Counted from the first letter of the stretch, positions 53,709 to 63,139 are shown. The stretch is DNA of 64,000 nt from Burkholderiales bacterium C2 (GCA_005503085.1 SCOI01000005.1:230100-294099), one strand, 5' to 3'. Made by a program: numbers and translations. Notes: generated by a model from the letters alone, not told the origin.

Positions 53709-55042
53709 CCGATCACGAGGCAAGCGCCGCCGACGACACCGTCGAGCTGCGCTTCGAAGACTATTTCCGCGAGGGATCCGCGCCGACCGAGGCGCTGCTG
53801 TGGTGGCAGCTGGAGCGCAACGAGAGCCTGCTGGCCGCGCTGCGGGCGCTGTGCCATGGGCCGGCGGCCCTGGTGCGCCTGCGGGTCTGGGTGTTCATGG
53901 AGCTGATGGCGCTGCCGGAGTCGCGCGTGGCGCGCGACACGCTGAACCGCCATTTCCACAGCTTGCGCGAAGAGGCGCTGGAGCTGGTGCTCAAGCGCCT
54001 GCGCGAGGCCGAGCTGCTGGCCTGGGACGGCTCGAACCAGCAGTACAGCGTGACGCCGCTGGCGCAGCGCCTCTTGGGCCTGCTGTCGCCGCTGACGCAG
54101 GCGGCCGAGCAGGACGCCGACCTGGCGGCCTTGCTGGCGAACGTGGCCGGTGCCCACCAGATGGGCACCCTGGACCCGGCCCAGCTGCACCATCTGCAGG
54201 CCCAGCTCTCGCGGCTCTACGACGAATTCGCCGATGCGATCGCCAGCGGCTCGGAGTTCCATCTGCGGCGCGCGCGCCAGCGCTTCGAGCGCGCGCTGAA
54301 GCTGGTCGAGCGGGCCAGCGAGGCGCTGAAGGCCATCATCGAGCAGGCCGAGGCCGACGGCAACGCGCGGTTGGAACGGCTGGCGCGCGAGCTGGGCCTG
54401 GCCCAGGCGCGGCTGCTGGCGATGGCCAGCCAGTTCAACCGCGCGCTGCAGCAGGCCGACCGCCAGCGCGTGACCCTGGGCTCCACCGGCATCACGACCA
54501 CCGATGTGCGGCGCTGGCTGCAGAACGTGCCCTTTCTCGAAAACCTGTCGCTGGGTGCGCTCTCGCGGCCGGTGCACCCGGTGCTGGTGTCCCAGCACGA
54601 GCTGCTGGACCTGGCCGAGGCCGAGTTCGAGCGCGACCGGCCCAAACCCAAGGAGCTGGAGCCGCTGCCGCCGGGCCAGGCCGCGCCGCCGGGCCAGCTG
54701 GCGGTGCTGAGCCTGCCGCCCGAGATGGGCGAGCTGCAGGCCTTGCTGACCCGCTGGCTGGCCGCCGGCGAGCCCGGCCAGGCGCTGGAGCAGGACGTGG
54801 CCCCGGCCGTGCTGGGCGGCAGCTATGCGCGCAGCGCCTACCGCGCCCAGCTGCTGCCGCTGCTGGGCGACCCGCAGGCCCAGCATCTCAGCGGCGCCAC
54901 CGGCGATATGGCGCGCCAGCCCTGGCGCGTGCGCTGGTCGGCCGAGCAGGGCGAGACCAGCGATGAATTCGTCAAGTGGATGAGCCGCGGCGTGCTCTAC
55001 AACCCGGCCCCCGATTCCCCGAAAGAAGCCTCTTCCTCATGA
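53705..55042 (+). CDS. kleisin subunit of MukF/MksF/JetA type
   Basis: 445 aa. N-terminal winged helix (about 20-115: LLWWQLERNESLLAALRALCHG to LLAWDGSNQQYSVTPLAQRLLGLL), central helical arm (about 120-260) rich in Leu/Gln/Ala, and C-terminal winged-helix region that would contact the SMC cap (about 320-440). This bridges the two ATPase heads and recruits the KITE subunit, as in MukF, MksF or JetA. Identification rests on gene order, domain plan and the neighbours, not on residue identity. ATG overlaps the LysR TGA; ends ATGA into the next gene. Confidence 0.75.
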   Translation: MTDHEASAADDTVELRFEDYFREGSAPTEALLWWQLERNESLLAALRALCHGPAALVRLRVWVFMELMALPESRVARDTLNRHFHSLREEALELVLKRLREAELLAWDGSNQQYSVTPLAQRLLGLLSPLTQAAEQDADLAALLANVAGAHQMGTLDPAQLHHLQAQLSRLYDEFADAIASGSEFHLRRARQRFERALKLVERASEALKAIIEQAEADGNARLERLARELGLAQARLLAMASQFNRALQQADRQRVTLGSTGITTTDVRRWLQNVPFLENLSLGALSRPVHPVLVSQHELLDLAEAEFERDRPKPKELEPLPPGQAAPPGQLAVLSLPPEMGELQALLTRWLAAGEPGQALEQDVAPAVLGGSYARSAYRAQLLPLLGDPQAQHLSGATGDMARQPWRVRWSAEQGETSDEFVKWMSRGVLYNPAPDSPKEASSS

Positions 55043-55746
55043 GCCAAGCCCTGGATGATGCCGCCCACCTGGCGGCGCAATTGATCGCGCGCCGCTGGCT
55101 GCCCCGCAACCATGCGCTGGTGCGCCGTGCGCTGATCGACACCGAGCTGTGGGCCGCCCTGGGCGACCGGCTGGCCCAGGTCGGGCTGAAGGTGATCGAC
55201 AACCTCTATGCCGACCACATCAGCGTCGCGATGCTGCGCCCGGCCGAGGTCTCGGTGTTCGGCGAGACCGGCCTGGCGGCCAATAACAATCTGGACCTGC
55301 CGCGCGACGGCGTCGCGCTGCTGATCGTGCTGTGGTCGCTGATCGTGCTGCCCAAGCGCCAGCGCCAGGTGGCGCGGGCCGAGGCCAAGGAGGAAGGGCA
55401 GGGTGAATTCTTCGCCACCGACAAGCCGCTGCCGCTGGCCGCCAGCGTCTCGCCCACCGTGTCCTACCGCAGCCTCTTGGCCGATTTCGGCAACCAGCTG
55501 GGCAAGAAGATGCGGCTGGACTCGAACCTGAAGCTGCTGGAGCGCAATGGCTTCATCATCCGCCGCGGCGAGGACATCGCCGAAGGGCCGCTGCTGGACC
55601 TGCTCTTGGACTACGACACGCTGGCGCCGCGCATCCTCGACGGCGCGCTGGCCGATGTGCTGGCCCGCTCGACCGACCCGGCCGCCGCGCCCCTGGTCGC
55701 CCGGCTGCAGGCCGGCGAACAAGCCGAACTCGACAGCGAGACCTGA
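55039..55746 (+). CDS. KITE subunit of MukE/MksE/JetB type
   Basis: 235 aa of two winged-helix-like modules. The segment VSYRSLLADFGNQLGKKMRLDSNLKLLERNGFII is the best-preserved KITE motif of condensins of this group; LPRDGVALLIVLWSLIVLPKR is a helix likely in the dimer interface. It would bind the kleisin middle region and stabilise DNA gripping. Starts inside the kleisin stop (ATGA overlap). The SMC gene starts 9 bp downstream. Confidence 0.78.
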   Translation: MSQALDDAAHLAAQLIARRWLPRNHALVRRALIDTELWAALGDRLAQVGLKVIDNLYADHISVAMLRPAEVSVFGETGLAANNNLDLPRDGVALLIVLWSLIVLPKRQRQVARAEAKEEGQGEFFATDKPLPLAASVSPTVSYRSLLADFGNQLGKKMRLDSNLKLLERNGFIIRRGEDIAEGPLLDLLLDYDTLAPRILDGALADVLARSTDPAAAPLVARLQAGEQAELDSET

Positions 55747-55755
55747 CCCCTATCT

Positions 55756-58575
55756 ATGTTTCATCTGCAATCTCTGGAACTGCTGCACTGGGACTATTGC
55801 CAGCGCGTCTCGATGCCGCTGGACGGCGCCATCATCACGATTGCCGGCCCCAATGGCTCGGGCAAGACCACGCTGCTCGACGCGATGCGCACCCTGCTGG
55901 GCCTGGAGTGCTCGGGCGGCCGTACCTACAAGACCTATGCGCGGCATGCCAATGCCGAGACGGCCTGGCTGCGCGCGCTGGTGGACAACCGCGCACGCGG
56001 CCGCCAGAACAGCTCGCGCCCCTTCGCCAGCTCGCTGCTGTACTCCGACCAGGTGACGCTGGCCTGCCGCATCGAGCGCCACGGCGGCGACTGGCAGCGC
56101 CGCTATGTGATGCTGGACGGCGTGCACGAGATCGAGGCGCTGGCCGAGAAGGCCGAGAAGGACTGGCTGGGCATCGAGGCCTGGAAGCGCCGCCTCGAGG
56201 CCGCCGGCCTGACCCGAGCGATCGGCCGCGTGCTGGCGCTGGAGCAGGGCCAGACCGACCGGCTGTGCGAGCTCTCGCCCAAGGAGCTGCTGCGCCTGGT
56301 GTTTGAGGTCTTCGGCGACCAGGAGGTGCTGGACCGCTACGACCAGGCACGCAGCCACCAGCAAAGCCTGCTCAAGGAGGTCGAGCAGGCCGCGCACGAG
56401 CTCTCGCACACCCAGGCCCAGCTCTCGGACCTGGCCAACCGCGTCAACAGCTATCAGCAGTACCAGCTGCGGCTCAAGGAGCGCGAGCGCCTGGCCACCG
56501 AGGTGGTGCCGGTGCTGCAATGGGCCGAGTCGCGCGCCCGCACCGCGCAGAACCTGCGCGAGCTGCACCGCCAGCGCCTGTTCGCCGCCAGCGACAAGCG
56601 CCAGATGTCGGCCAAGCGCGCCGAGCTGCATGCGCTGCACCTGGGCCATGAGGCCGCCAAGCAGAAGCTGGTGGACCTGGAGGCCGAGCGCAAGCTCGCG
56701 CGCGGCGCCTTTGATGCGGCCCGCGAGGCCGAGCGTCCTGTGGAGCTGCTGGCCAAGCGCGAGGAGGAGCTGAAAGCGCTGGCCGCGGTGGAGTCCGACG
56801 GCCAGGAGCTGACCCAGCGCCTGGAGGAGCTGAGCAGCCGCCAGCACACGCTGCGCGAGAGCTTCACGCGCCAGAACGACCAGAGCCGCAAGGCCCAGGC
56901 GGCGATGGAGGCTTTGAGCGGCCAGCGCCTGCCGCCGCCGCCGCCCGAGGTGACGCGCTTTCGGCGCGCGCTCGACGAGGCCGGCATCGCCCACCATGTG
57001 CTTGCCGACTGCATCGACATCGCCGACGAGGCCTGGCGCGCGGCCGCCGAGGGCCTGCTGCGGCCCTCGCGCTGGGTGGTCGTGCTGGCCCACAGCGGCG
57101 ATGAGGGCCGCGCCTTCGGCCTGGCGGCCAAGGAGCGCTACCGCCATTACGTCGTTGCCGACGGCGAGAACGCGCCGGCCCAGGCGCCCAAGGACTCGCT
57201 GCTGGCGGCGCTGAAGATCAATGCCAAGCTGCCCGGCTGGCTGCTGCGTCAACTGGCGACGATACGCTGCGTCAAGGACACGGACACGGGGGCCAAGGCC
57301 GGCGGCGAGTGGATCACGCCCGAGGCCTATTACCGCGACGGTCGCGGCGGCCGCAGCCTCTGGGTGGAGGCGCGCGACTACCAGTTTGGCACCTCGGCGC
57401 TGGATTCGCGCCGCGCCTCGCTGGAGCGTGAGCTGAGCCGCTACGACAGCGAGCTGAGCCGCATTGCCAAGGAACAGGCCGAGGTCGAGCGCCAGCTCAA
57501 GGACGTGCAGCGTGCCGCGCAAGGCCACAAGGCCGCGCGCGAGCTGGCCGAGCGGGCCGCCGAGTTCGCCGAAGGCCGGGCTCGCCTGGCCGGCCTGCGC
57601 CAGGCCCGTATCGAGGCCGCCACCCGCATGGCCGCGCTCGACGCCGAGCATGACCGCGCGCTGACCGCCGCCACCCGCAGCGAGCGCGACTACGAGGCCG
57701 CCCAAGGCGGGCTGAAGGCCAGCGAGGAGAACGTGTTGCGCGTGCTGCGCGAGCATGAGTCGCGCCGGCAAGACCTGGCCCTGGCGGCCAAGGCCTCGCG
57801 CGAGGCGCGCGAGCGCTTCCCGGCCAGCTGGACGCTGCCGGCCAAGGTGCAGGCGCTGCGCGACGAGTTCGAGAACGCCAAGCAGGCCGAGATCGCGGCC
57901 CGCCATGTGCAGCAGGAGCTGGACACGGGGGTGTGGGAAACCGATCCGGCCGTGCAGGAGCGCCATGCGCGGATGAACGTCTCGGTGCTGGAGCAGAGCA
58001 GCCAGCTGGAGGACCGCCGCGCCAGCAACGAGATGGCGCGCATCGCCGCCTTCAATGCCCGCGAGCGCTATATCGATGTGCTGCGCGCGACGGTGCGGCG
58101 CTACAAGAAGAATGTGCAGGAGCTCGGCGAGCTGGCCGGCGTGATGGCCCAGGCCGAGCTGCCGCATCTGGACAACGACGATATGGTGCTGGCCCAGGCC
58201 GGCCTGCATGTGCGCTTCAACTTCGACGGCAAGGGCGAGGTGGGCCTGAACGATGGCGAGGCCTCGGGCGGCCAGCAGGTGCTCAAGAGCCTGATCCTGC
58301 TGGTGGGCCTGATGAAGGACGACGAGACCCCCGGCGGCTTTGTCTTTATCGACGAGCCCTTCGCCCATCTGGACGTGCGCAATATCCAGCTGGTCGGCCA
58401 CTTCCTGCGCAGCACGCGCGCGCAATACCTGCTGACCACCCCGATCACGCACAACGTCGAGGTCTTCGAGCCCAGCGAGATCACCCTGGTGACCAGCAAG
58501 AAGCCGCGCGGCGAACGCTGGGCCCCGCCGATCGCGGTGATCACGCGGCGGCCCGAGAAGTCAATCTACGACTGA
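55756..58575 (+). CDS. SMC-like ATPase of MukB/MksB/JetC type
   Basis: 939 aa. The N-terminal head has Walker A GPNGSGKT (31-38) after LELLHWDYCQRVSM. Coiled coil runs to about 385; a hinge-like globular region lies about 395-560 (VLADCIDIADEAWRAAAEGLL, YRHYVVADGENAP); a second coil follows. The C-terminal head has the ABC signature ASGGQQ (836-841), Walker B FVFIDEP (862-868) and the D-loop HLD (871-873). Shorter than MukB (about 1480), in the Mks/Jet range. The neighbours form a complete condensin. No JetD-type nuclease follows; the next gene is a riboswitch-controlled receptor. It may condense or segregate DNA, or restrict plasmids without a partner nuclease. Confidence 0.88.
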   Translation: MFHLQSLELLHWDYCQRVSMPLDGAIITIAGPNGSGKTTLLDAMRTLLGLECSGGRTYKTYARHANAETAWLRALVDNRARGRQNSSRPFASSLLYSDQVTLACRIERHGGDWQRRYVMLDGVHEIEALAEKAEKDWLGIEAWKRRLEAAGLTRAIGRVLALEQGQTDRLCELSPKELLRLVFEVFGDQEVLDRYDQARSHQQSLLKEVEQAAHELSHTQAQLSDLANRVNSYQQYQLRLKERERLATEVVPVLQWAESRARTAQNLRELHRQRLFAASDKRQMSAKRAELHALHLGHEAAKQKLVDLEAERKLARGAFDAAREAERPVELLAKREEELKALAAVESDGQELTQRLEELSSRQHTLRESFTRQNDQSRKAQAAMEALSGQRLPPPPPEVTRFRRALDEAGIAHHVLADCIDIADEAWRAAAEGLLRPSRWVVVLAHSGDEGRAFGLAAKERYRHYVVADGENAPAQAPKDSLLAALKINAKLPGWLLRQLATIRCVKDTDTGAKAGGEWITPEAYYRDGRGGRSLWVEARDYQFGTSALDSRRASLERELSRYDSELSRIAKEQAEVERQLKDVQRAAQGHKAARELAERAAEFAEGRARLAGLRQARIEAATRMAALDAEHDRALTAATRSERDYEAAQGGLKASEENVLRVLREHESRRQDLALAAKASREARERFPASWTLPAKVQALRDEFENAKQAEIAARHVQQELDTGVWETDPAVQERHARMNVSVLEQSSQLEDRRASNEMARIAAFNARERYIDVLRATVRRYKKNVQELGELAGVMAQAELPHLDNDDMVLAQAGLHVRFNFDGKGEVGLNDGEASGGQQVLKSLILLVGLMKDDETPGGFVFIDEPFAHLDVRNIQLVGHFLRSTRAQYLLTTPITHNVEVFEPSEITLVTSKKPRGERWAPPIAVITRRPEKSIYD

Positions 58576-58640
58576 ACGGCCGGGGCCAGGTCTTGCCCGC
58601 GAGCCATCGCGGCGGGCCGGCCTCGCATAGAATGCGCGCC

Positions 58641-58862
58641 GTTGGTGCTCGCGGGATCAGTCATTGATGCCGCAGTTAAACGGGAATCAGGAGGGAACAG
58701 GGCCACGCGGCCCCATCCTTGCCTGAGCTGCCCCCGCAACGGTCAAACGGACTCAGGTTTCGACAGAAAGAAGAAACCTGCAGCTCATATCCGCAGCCCA
58801 CTGGATGCCCCGGCGTCTGGGAAGGGCATATGAGCCGCGCCGTCAGCCCGGATACCGGCCAA
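58641..58862 (+). promoter_or_regulatory. cobalamin riboswitch
   Basis: Conserved blocks in order: GTTGGTGCTC (58641), TTAAACGGGAATC near 58676, GAGCTGCCCCCGCAACGGT near 58726, CCACTGGATGCCCCGGCGTCTGGGAAGG around 58797-58835 (P6-P8 region), and the B12 box AGCCCGGATACCGGCC (58845-58860). This is a class I B12 riboswitch of about 220 nt. It precedes the receptor gene by 167 bases and would shut it off when cobalamin is plentiful. A -10-like TAGAAT sits at 58628-58633; no convincing -35 was seen. The region 58576-58640 otherwise holds nothing I can support. Confidence 0.95.
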
Positions 58863-59029
58863 CAAGGCGATGCGCCGTCAGCCCTCGGGCCGGCGGCAGC
58901 GTCATGAGGTGCGCGGCCACGGGGAGGTGGTGCGTACGAGGGATGGTCCTTGCCTGTCTGCCTTGCTCTGCCCACCGCTGTTCGCGGCGCGGGCTGCGTG
59001 GCCGTCCCCTTTGTTGAGCGCTGATCATC

Positions 59030-61186
59030 ATGAAGAAGTTCCCTGCACGGCCTTGCGCCGTCGTGGCCCCCTGCGCGGCCGCTGCCCTGACCCTGCTGGG
59101 CATGCCGGCCCGCGCCGCCGAAGTCGACCCGCCCAGCACCGCGCCGACCACCGAGCTCAGGCCGGTGCTGGTGCAAGGGGCCTCGCACAAGGCCGGTGGC
59201 TTGAAGGCCCCGCAGCTGACGGCCTCGCGCCTGGCGCTGAGCGCGCTGGATACGCCGGCCAGCATCGAAAGCCTGGATGTGGCCCTGCAGCAGGCCCGCG
59301 GCGACACCCGCGTGGCCGACACGGTGGGCCGCGCCACCGGCATCATGGTGCAGGCTTCGGCCACCTCGGGCAGCACCTACTCGAGCCGCGGCTTCACCGG
59401 CAACGAGTCGGTGGCCAGCGCCGAAGACGGGCTGCGCATGGCCACGGCCTCGGGCACCCAGTCCACGCCGACCGACAGCTGGGGCTATCAGCGCATCGAG
59501 ATCCTGCGCGGCCCGGCCTCGGTGCTGTATGGCGACGGCAGCATCGGCGGCCTGGTCAATCTGGTGCGCAAGGCCCCGGGCCGCGAGGCCGCCACCGAGC
59601 TGACGGCGGGCCTGGGAACGGCCGGCGACTACCGGCTGGGCCTGGGGCTGAACCAGCCCTTGAGCGCTGGCACCGCGCTGCGCGTGGATGCGCTGGCCAG
59701 CGGCGGCGATGGCCATGTGCAGCGCGGCGATCACCGGCACGCCAAGCTGATGAGCACGCTGCTCTGGCAGGCCACGCCCGATCTGCGCCTGGACCTGAGC
59801 CTGGATGCGCATCGCGAGCGCCCGAGCAATCACTTCGGCACGCCGCTGAAGGCCGACGGCAGCCTGTGGCCTGAGCTGCGGCGCGAGAACTACAACGTCA
59901 GCGATGCGCTCTGGCAGGTCGATCAGGACCGTGCCCGCGCGCGCCTGGACTGGCGCATCAACGACAGCCTGAGCGCCCGCGCCGTGGCCTACCGCTTCCA
60001 GGCGGACCGGCAGTGGCGAAATCTGGAGGCCTACAAGCTGGCCGCGAACGGCCTGGAGATCGAGCGCAGCGACTATCTGGCCATTGTTCACAAGCTTCGC
60101 CAGCACGGCGGTCGGGCCGAGCTGTTGGGCAAGCTGGGCGCCTCGGTGCAATGGCTCGCGGGGGTCGAGCACATGGCCATGGACTTTGTGCATGCCAACG
60201 ATGGCTACGACTTCAGCACGCGCTCGCCGGTGCCCCTGCATGGTTTCGATCCGGGCCGCTACCTGATGGCGGCCGACAAGCTGCTGCCGCGCACCAGTTC
60301 GCAGACCAGGCAGCAGGCGCTCTTCCTCGAAGCCAGCTGGCAGGCCGCGCCGCGCTGGCTGCTCAGCGCCGGCCTGCGCAGCGATCACACCCGCGTGAAG
60401 CGCCAAATCTTGGAGCTGCCTGCGGCGCTCAACGGCCCCAAGCCCGATGCCTGGCCGGCCTCCTTCAAGCCCAGCACCTGGCGCCTGGGCTCGGTGTTCC
60501 AGCTGGATGCGACGCAAAGCCTGTACGGCCAGATCAGCACCGGCACCGATCCGGTCAGCAATATCGCCACCCTTTCCAAGGCCAACAAGGACTTGAAACT
60601 GACCGAGGGCCGGCAGTTCGAGCTGGGCTACAAGCGCGCGACGGCCAGCCTGGAATGGACTGCCGCGCTGTTCGAGATCGAGAAGACCAACATCATCACC
60701 TCGCCCCGGCCGAATCGGCCGGACGATAGCGTGCAGGGCGGCAGCCAGCGTTCGCGCGGGCTGGAGCTGAGCACGACCTGGCAGCCCACGCCGGCTTGGC
60801 GTGTTGATGCCAACACGGCCCTGGTGCAGGCTCGCTATGAGCACCTCTATGCGGGGCCGGTTTCGCTGGAAGGCAAGCGCCCGCCCAATGTGCCCAAGCA
60901 GCTGGCCAATCTCTGGGTCAGCCATCGGCGCGGGCCTGTGGAGATCGGTGCGGGCCTGCGCCATATTGGCCAGCGCTTCACGAACCGCGAGAACACGCGC
61001 GGCCTGGCCGCCTACACCCTGCTCGACGCTGGCCTGAGCTGGCGCGCCAGCGAGGCCGCGACGCTGCGCCTGCAGCTGCGCAATCTGGGCGACAAGCTCT
61101 ATGCCAGCAGCATGGGCAGCGGGGACAGCGCCATGCTGGGCGCTCCGCGCAGCGCCGCCGTGGTGCTGGACTATCGGCTGCGCTGA
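59030..61186 (+). CDS. B12-regulated TonB-dependent receptor
   Basis: 718-aa outer-membrane receptor. Signal peptide about 1-30 (AAALTLLGMPARAAE), a TonB-box-like segment near ELRPVLVQG, a plug (about 60-180: SSRGFTGNESVASAEDG, GYQRIEILRGPASVLYGDGSIGGLVNLVRK), then the 22-strand barrel ending in VVLDYRLR. The plug resembles FhuA/FoxA-type siderophore receptors more than BtuB, but control by the riboswitch points to cobalamin or a cobalt compound. It is followed by the PepSY and ferredoxin genes, spacing 14 bp and then a 4-bp overlap. Confidence 0.93.
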   Translation: MKKFPARPCAVVAPCAAAALTLLGMPARAAEVDPPSTAPTTELRPVLVQGASHKAGGLKAPQLTASRLALSALDTPASIESLDVALQQARGDTRVADTVGRATGIMVQASATSGSTYSSRGFTGNESVASAEDGLRMATASGTQSTPTDSWGYQRIEILRGPASVLYGDGSIGGLVNLVRKAPGREAATELTAGLGTAGDYRLGLGLNQPLSAGTALRVDALASGGDGHVQRGDHRHAKLMSTLLWQATPDLRLDLSLDAHRERPSNHFGTPLKADGSLWPELRRENYNVSDALWQVDQDRARARLDWRINDSLSARAVAYRFQADRQWRNLEAYKLAANGLEIERSDYLAIVHKLRQHGGRAELLGKLGASVQWLAGVEHMAMDFVHANDGYDFSTRSPVPLHGFDPGRYLMAADKLLPRTSSQTRQQALFLEASWQAAPRWLLSAGLRSDHTRVKRQILELPAALNGPKPDAWPASFKPSTWRLGSVFQLDATQSLYGQISTGTDPVSNIATLSKANKDLKLTEGRQFELGYKRATASLEWTAALFEIEKTNIITSPRPNRPDDSVQGGSQRSRGLELSTTWQPTPAWRVDANTALVQARYEHLYAGPVSLEGKRPPNVPKQLANLWVSHRRGPVEIGAGLRHIGQRFTNRENTRGLAAYTLLDAGLSWRASEAATLRLQLRNLGDKLYASSMGSGDSAMLGAPRSAAVVLDYRLR

Positions 61187-61200
61187 GCCGGAGGGCGAGG

Positions 61201-62694
61201 ATGAAACGCTGGCTCCATCTGCTGCACCGCTGGCTGGGCATCGCGCTGGGCCTGCTGATCCTGCTGTGGCTGCTCTCGGGCCTGGTGATGCTGTTCGTGG
61301 CCCGACCCGCGCTGCAGGAGGGCGAGCGGCTGCAGGCCCTGGCCCCGCTGCCCACCACGCCACCGCCGGTCAGCGCGGCCCAGGCCTGGGCCGCGCTGGG
61401 CATCGCGGGCGCACCCGAGGGCCTGCGACTGCAGCAGCAGCTGGGTCGGCCGGTCTGGCTGCTGCAGGAGGCGGGCAAGACCTGGCACGCGGTCGACGCC
61501 CTGACCGGACGGCCGCGTGTGCCGCTGACCGAGGCGCAGGCCAGGGCGCTGGCCCTGGAGCATGCGCAGCGTCTGAGTCAGCGCCCCGTGGCGGTGGCCG
61601 AGGTCGAGCTGCCGCAGCGCGACCAGTGGAGCATTTACAGCCGCTTCAACGCGCAGCGCCCGCTGTACCGCGTGGTGCTGGCCGACGGCGACGAGGGCCT
61701 GGAGCTCTATATCGGCCAGCGCAGCGGCGAGCTGGTGCTGGACACGCGCGCCTGGGAGCGCGGCTGGAACTGGCTGGGCACGGTGACGCACTGGCTGTAC
61801 TTCACGCCGCTGCGCGCCAACGGCCCCCTGTGGCGCCATGTGGTGCTGTGGAGCAGCGGGGCGGCGCTGGCCCTGGTGCTGCTGGGCCTGGTGCTGGGGA
61901 TGCAGCGTCTGCGCCTGCGCGGGCGCTATGCCAGCGGCAGCGTCAGCCCCTACCGCGAGCGCTGGCAGCGCTGGCACCATCTGCTGGGCCTGGGCGGCGG
62001 CCTGGTGCTGCTGACCTGGCTGTTCAGCGGCTGGCTGTCGATGGCGCCCTGGGGCTGGCCTGGCGGCGAGCGCGCGGCGGCCGGCGAGCAGCAGCGCTGG
62101 CGCGGCGGTGCGCTGCAGCCGGCCTCGCTATCGCTTCCCGATGCTCTGCCTGCCGTTCTGCCCGATGGCGTCGGCGAGCTGGCCGCGCTGCGCTTCCAGG
62201 GTCAGCATCTGTGGCTGGCTTCGGCCCCCGGCGGCAGCCGGCTGCTGGACATGCAGGGCCAGGTCTTGCATCAGGGACTGGATGAGGCGCGGCTGCGCAC
62301 GGCCGCCGCCGGCCTGCAGCCGGAGGCCCGCCTTGTCGAGGCCGGCTGGCTGCACGGCCCCGATCTGCACTACTACGCGCTGCGCCACCAGACCCGCGCC
62401 TTTCCGGTCTACCGCGTGGCTTTCGACGATGCCGCCGGCAGCGTCTACTATCTGGACCCGCGCACGGCCCGCGTGGCGTTGCGGGTGGACCAGGCCGGGC
62501 GCTGGAACCGCTGGCTCTTCAATGCCCTGCATCGCTGGGACTTCCCGCCGCTGGCCGCGTCGGTGCTGGGCCGCGATCTGGTGGTCACGGCCCTGAGCCT
62601 GCTGGGCGCGGCGCTGTCGCTGAGCGGCTGTGTGCTGGCCTGGCGGCGCCTGCAAAGCAGCCGCGGCCGCCGGAACAAACGGAAACCCTCATGA
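61201..62694 (+). CDS. PepSY-domain membrane protein
   Basis: 497 aa with TM segments near 10-32, 185-205, 225-245 and one at the C-terminus. The N-terminus LHRWLGIALGLLILLWLLSGLVMLF and the later HRWDFPPLAASVLGRDLV are typical of PepSY-associated TM proteins (PF03929 type). In relatives such as FoxB/PiuB these act as inner-membrane reductases on siderophore iron. Here, under a B12 riboswitch, it may reduce or process an incoming cobalamin or cobalt chelate; that is inference. Stop overlaps the ferredoxin start by 4 bp. Confidence 0.85.
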   Translation: MKRWLHLLHRWLGIALGLLILLWLLSGLVMLFVARPALQEGERLQALAPLPTTPPPVSAAQAWAALGIAGAPEGLRLQQQLGRPVWLLQEAGKTWHAVDALTGRPRVPLTEAQARALALEHAQRLSQRPVAVAEVELPQRDQWSIYSRFNAQRPLYRVVLADGDEGLELYIGQRSGELVLDTRAWERGWNWLGTVTHWLYFTPLRANGPLWRHVVLWSSGAALALVLLGLVLGMQRLRLRGRYASGSVSPYRERWQRWHHLLGLGGGLVLLTWLFSGWLSMAPWGWPGGERAAAGEQQRWRGGALQPASLSLPDALPAVLPDGVGELAALRFQGQHLWLASAPGGSRLLDMQGQVLHQGLDEARLRTAAAGLQPEARLVEAGWLHGPDLHYYALRHQTRAFPVYRVAFDDAAGSVYYLDPRTARVALRVDQAGRWNRWLFNALHRWDFPPLAASVLGRDLVVTALSLLGAALSLSGCVLAWRRLQSSRGRRNKRKPS

Positions 62695-63065
62695 GCGACG
62701 ACAAGAACACCACCACCATCATCAAGCCCAGCATCCTGCCCTATCGCCGCCATCTGCTGGTCTGCACCGGCGCGCGCTGCACCCAGGACGGCGAGGCGCA
62801 GGCCATCTTCGACAGCCTGGGCGAGAAGTTCAAGGCGGCCGGCATCCACGAGGGGGAGCTGCGCGTCAAGCGCAGCCGGGTCAGCTGTTTCGCGGCCTGC
62901 AAGGGCGGGCCGGTGATGTGCGTGCAGCCCGATGGCAGCTGGTACTACAACGCGAAGGGCGAGAACCTGGACCGCATCATCAGCGAGCACCTGGTCGGCG
63001 GCCGGCCGGTGGCGGATCTGCTGTTCCACCAGGGGCCGGGCGGGGCGCAGGAGCCTGAGGGCTGA
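62691..63065 (+). CDS. thioredoxin-fold [2Fe-2S] ferredoxin
   Basis: 124 aa. Cysteines at 25 and 30 (VCTGARCTQ) and at 66, 70 and 77 (VSCFAACKGGPVMC); four of them could bind a [2Fe-2S] cluster as in thioredoxin-like ferredoxins. The remainder (VQPDGSWYYNAKGENLDRIISEHL) fits that fold. Coupled to the PepSY gene (ATGA overlap), so it probably donates electrons to it or to a cobalamin reduction step. No cob gene is present in the window. Confidence 0.88.
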   Translation: MSDDKNTTTIIKPSILPYRRHLLVCTGARCTQDGEAQAIFDSLGEKFKAAGIHEGELRVKRSRVSCFAACKGGPVMCVQPDGSWYYNAKGENLDRIISEHLVGGRPVADLLFHQGPGGAQEPEG

Positions 63066-63139
63066 GCCTGGAGGGGCGGCACGCTGCAAATAGCTGGAGT
63101 TCGCCTGCAGCAGAGGGCAGCGTCGACCACGGGTGGCGC

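Noticed and set aside
55750..58452. A 900-codon open frame on the minus strand opposite the SMC gene
   Set aside because: It is a shadow of the high-GC coding strand; its protein has no domain and the SMC frame has Walker A, ABC signature and Walker B motifs in order.
53705..58575. Classification as a complete Wadjet defence system
   Set aside because: No JetD-like nuclease gene is next to it; only the condensin part can be supported.
58676..61363. An 895-codon minus-strand open frame opposite the riboswitch and TonB receptor
   Set aside because: It runs antisense through the riboswitch and the receptor and shows no recognisable motif, whereas the receptor's plug and barrel features are clear.
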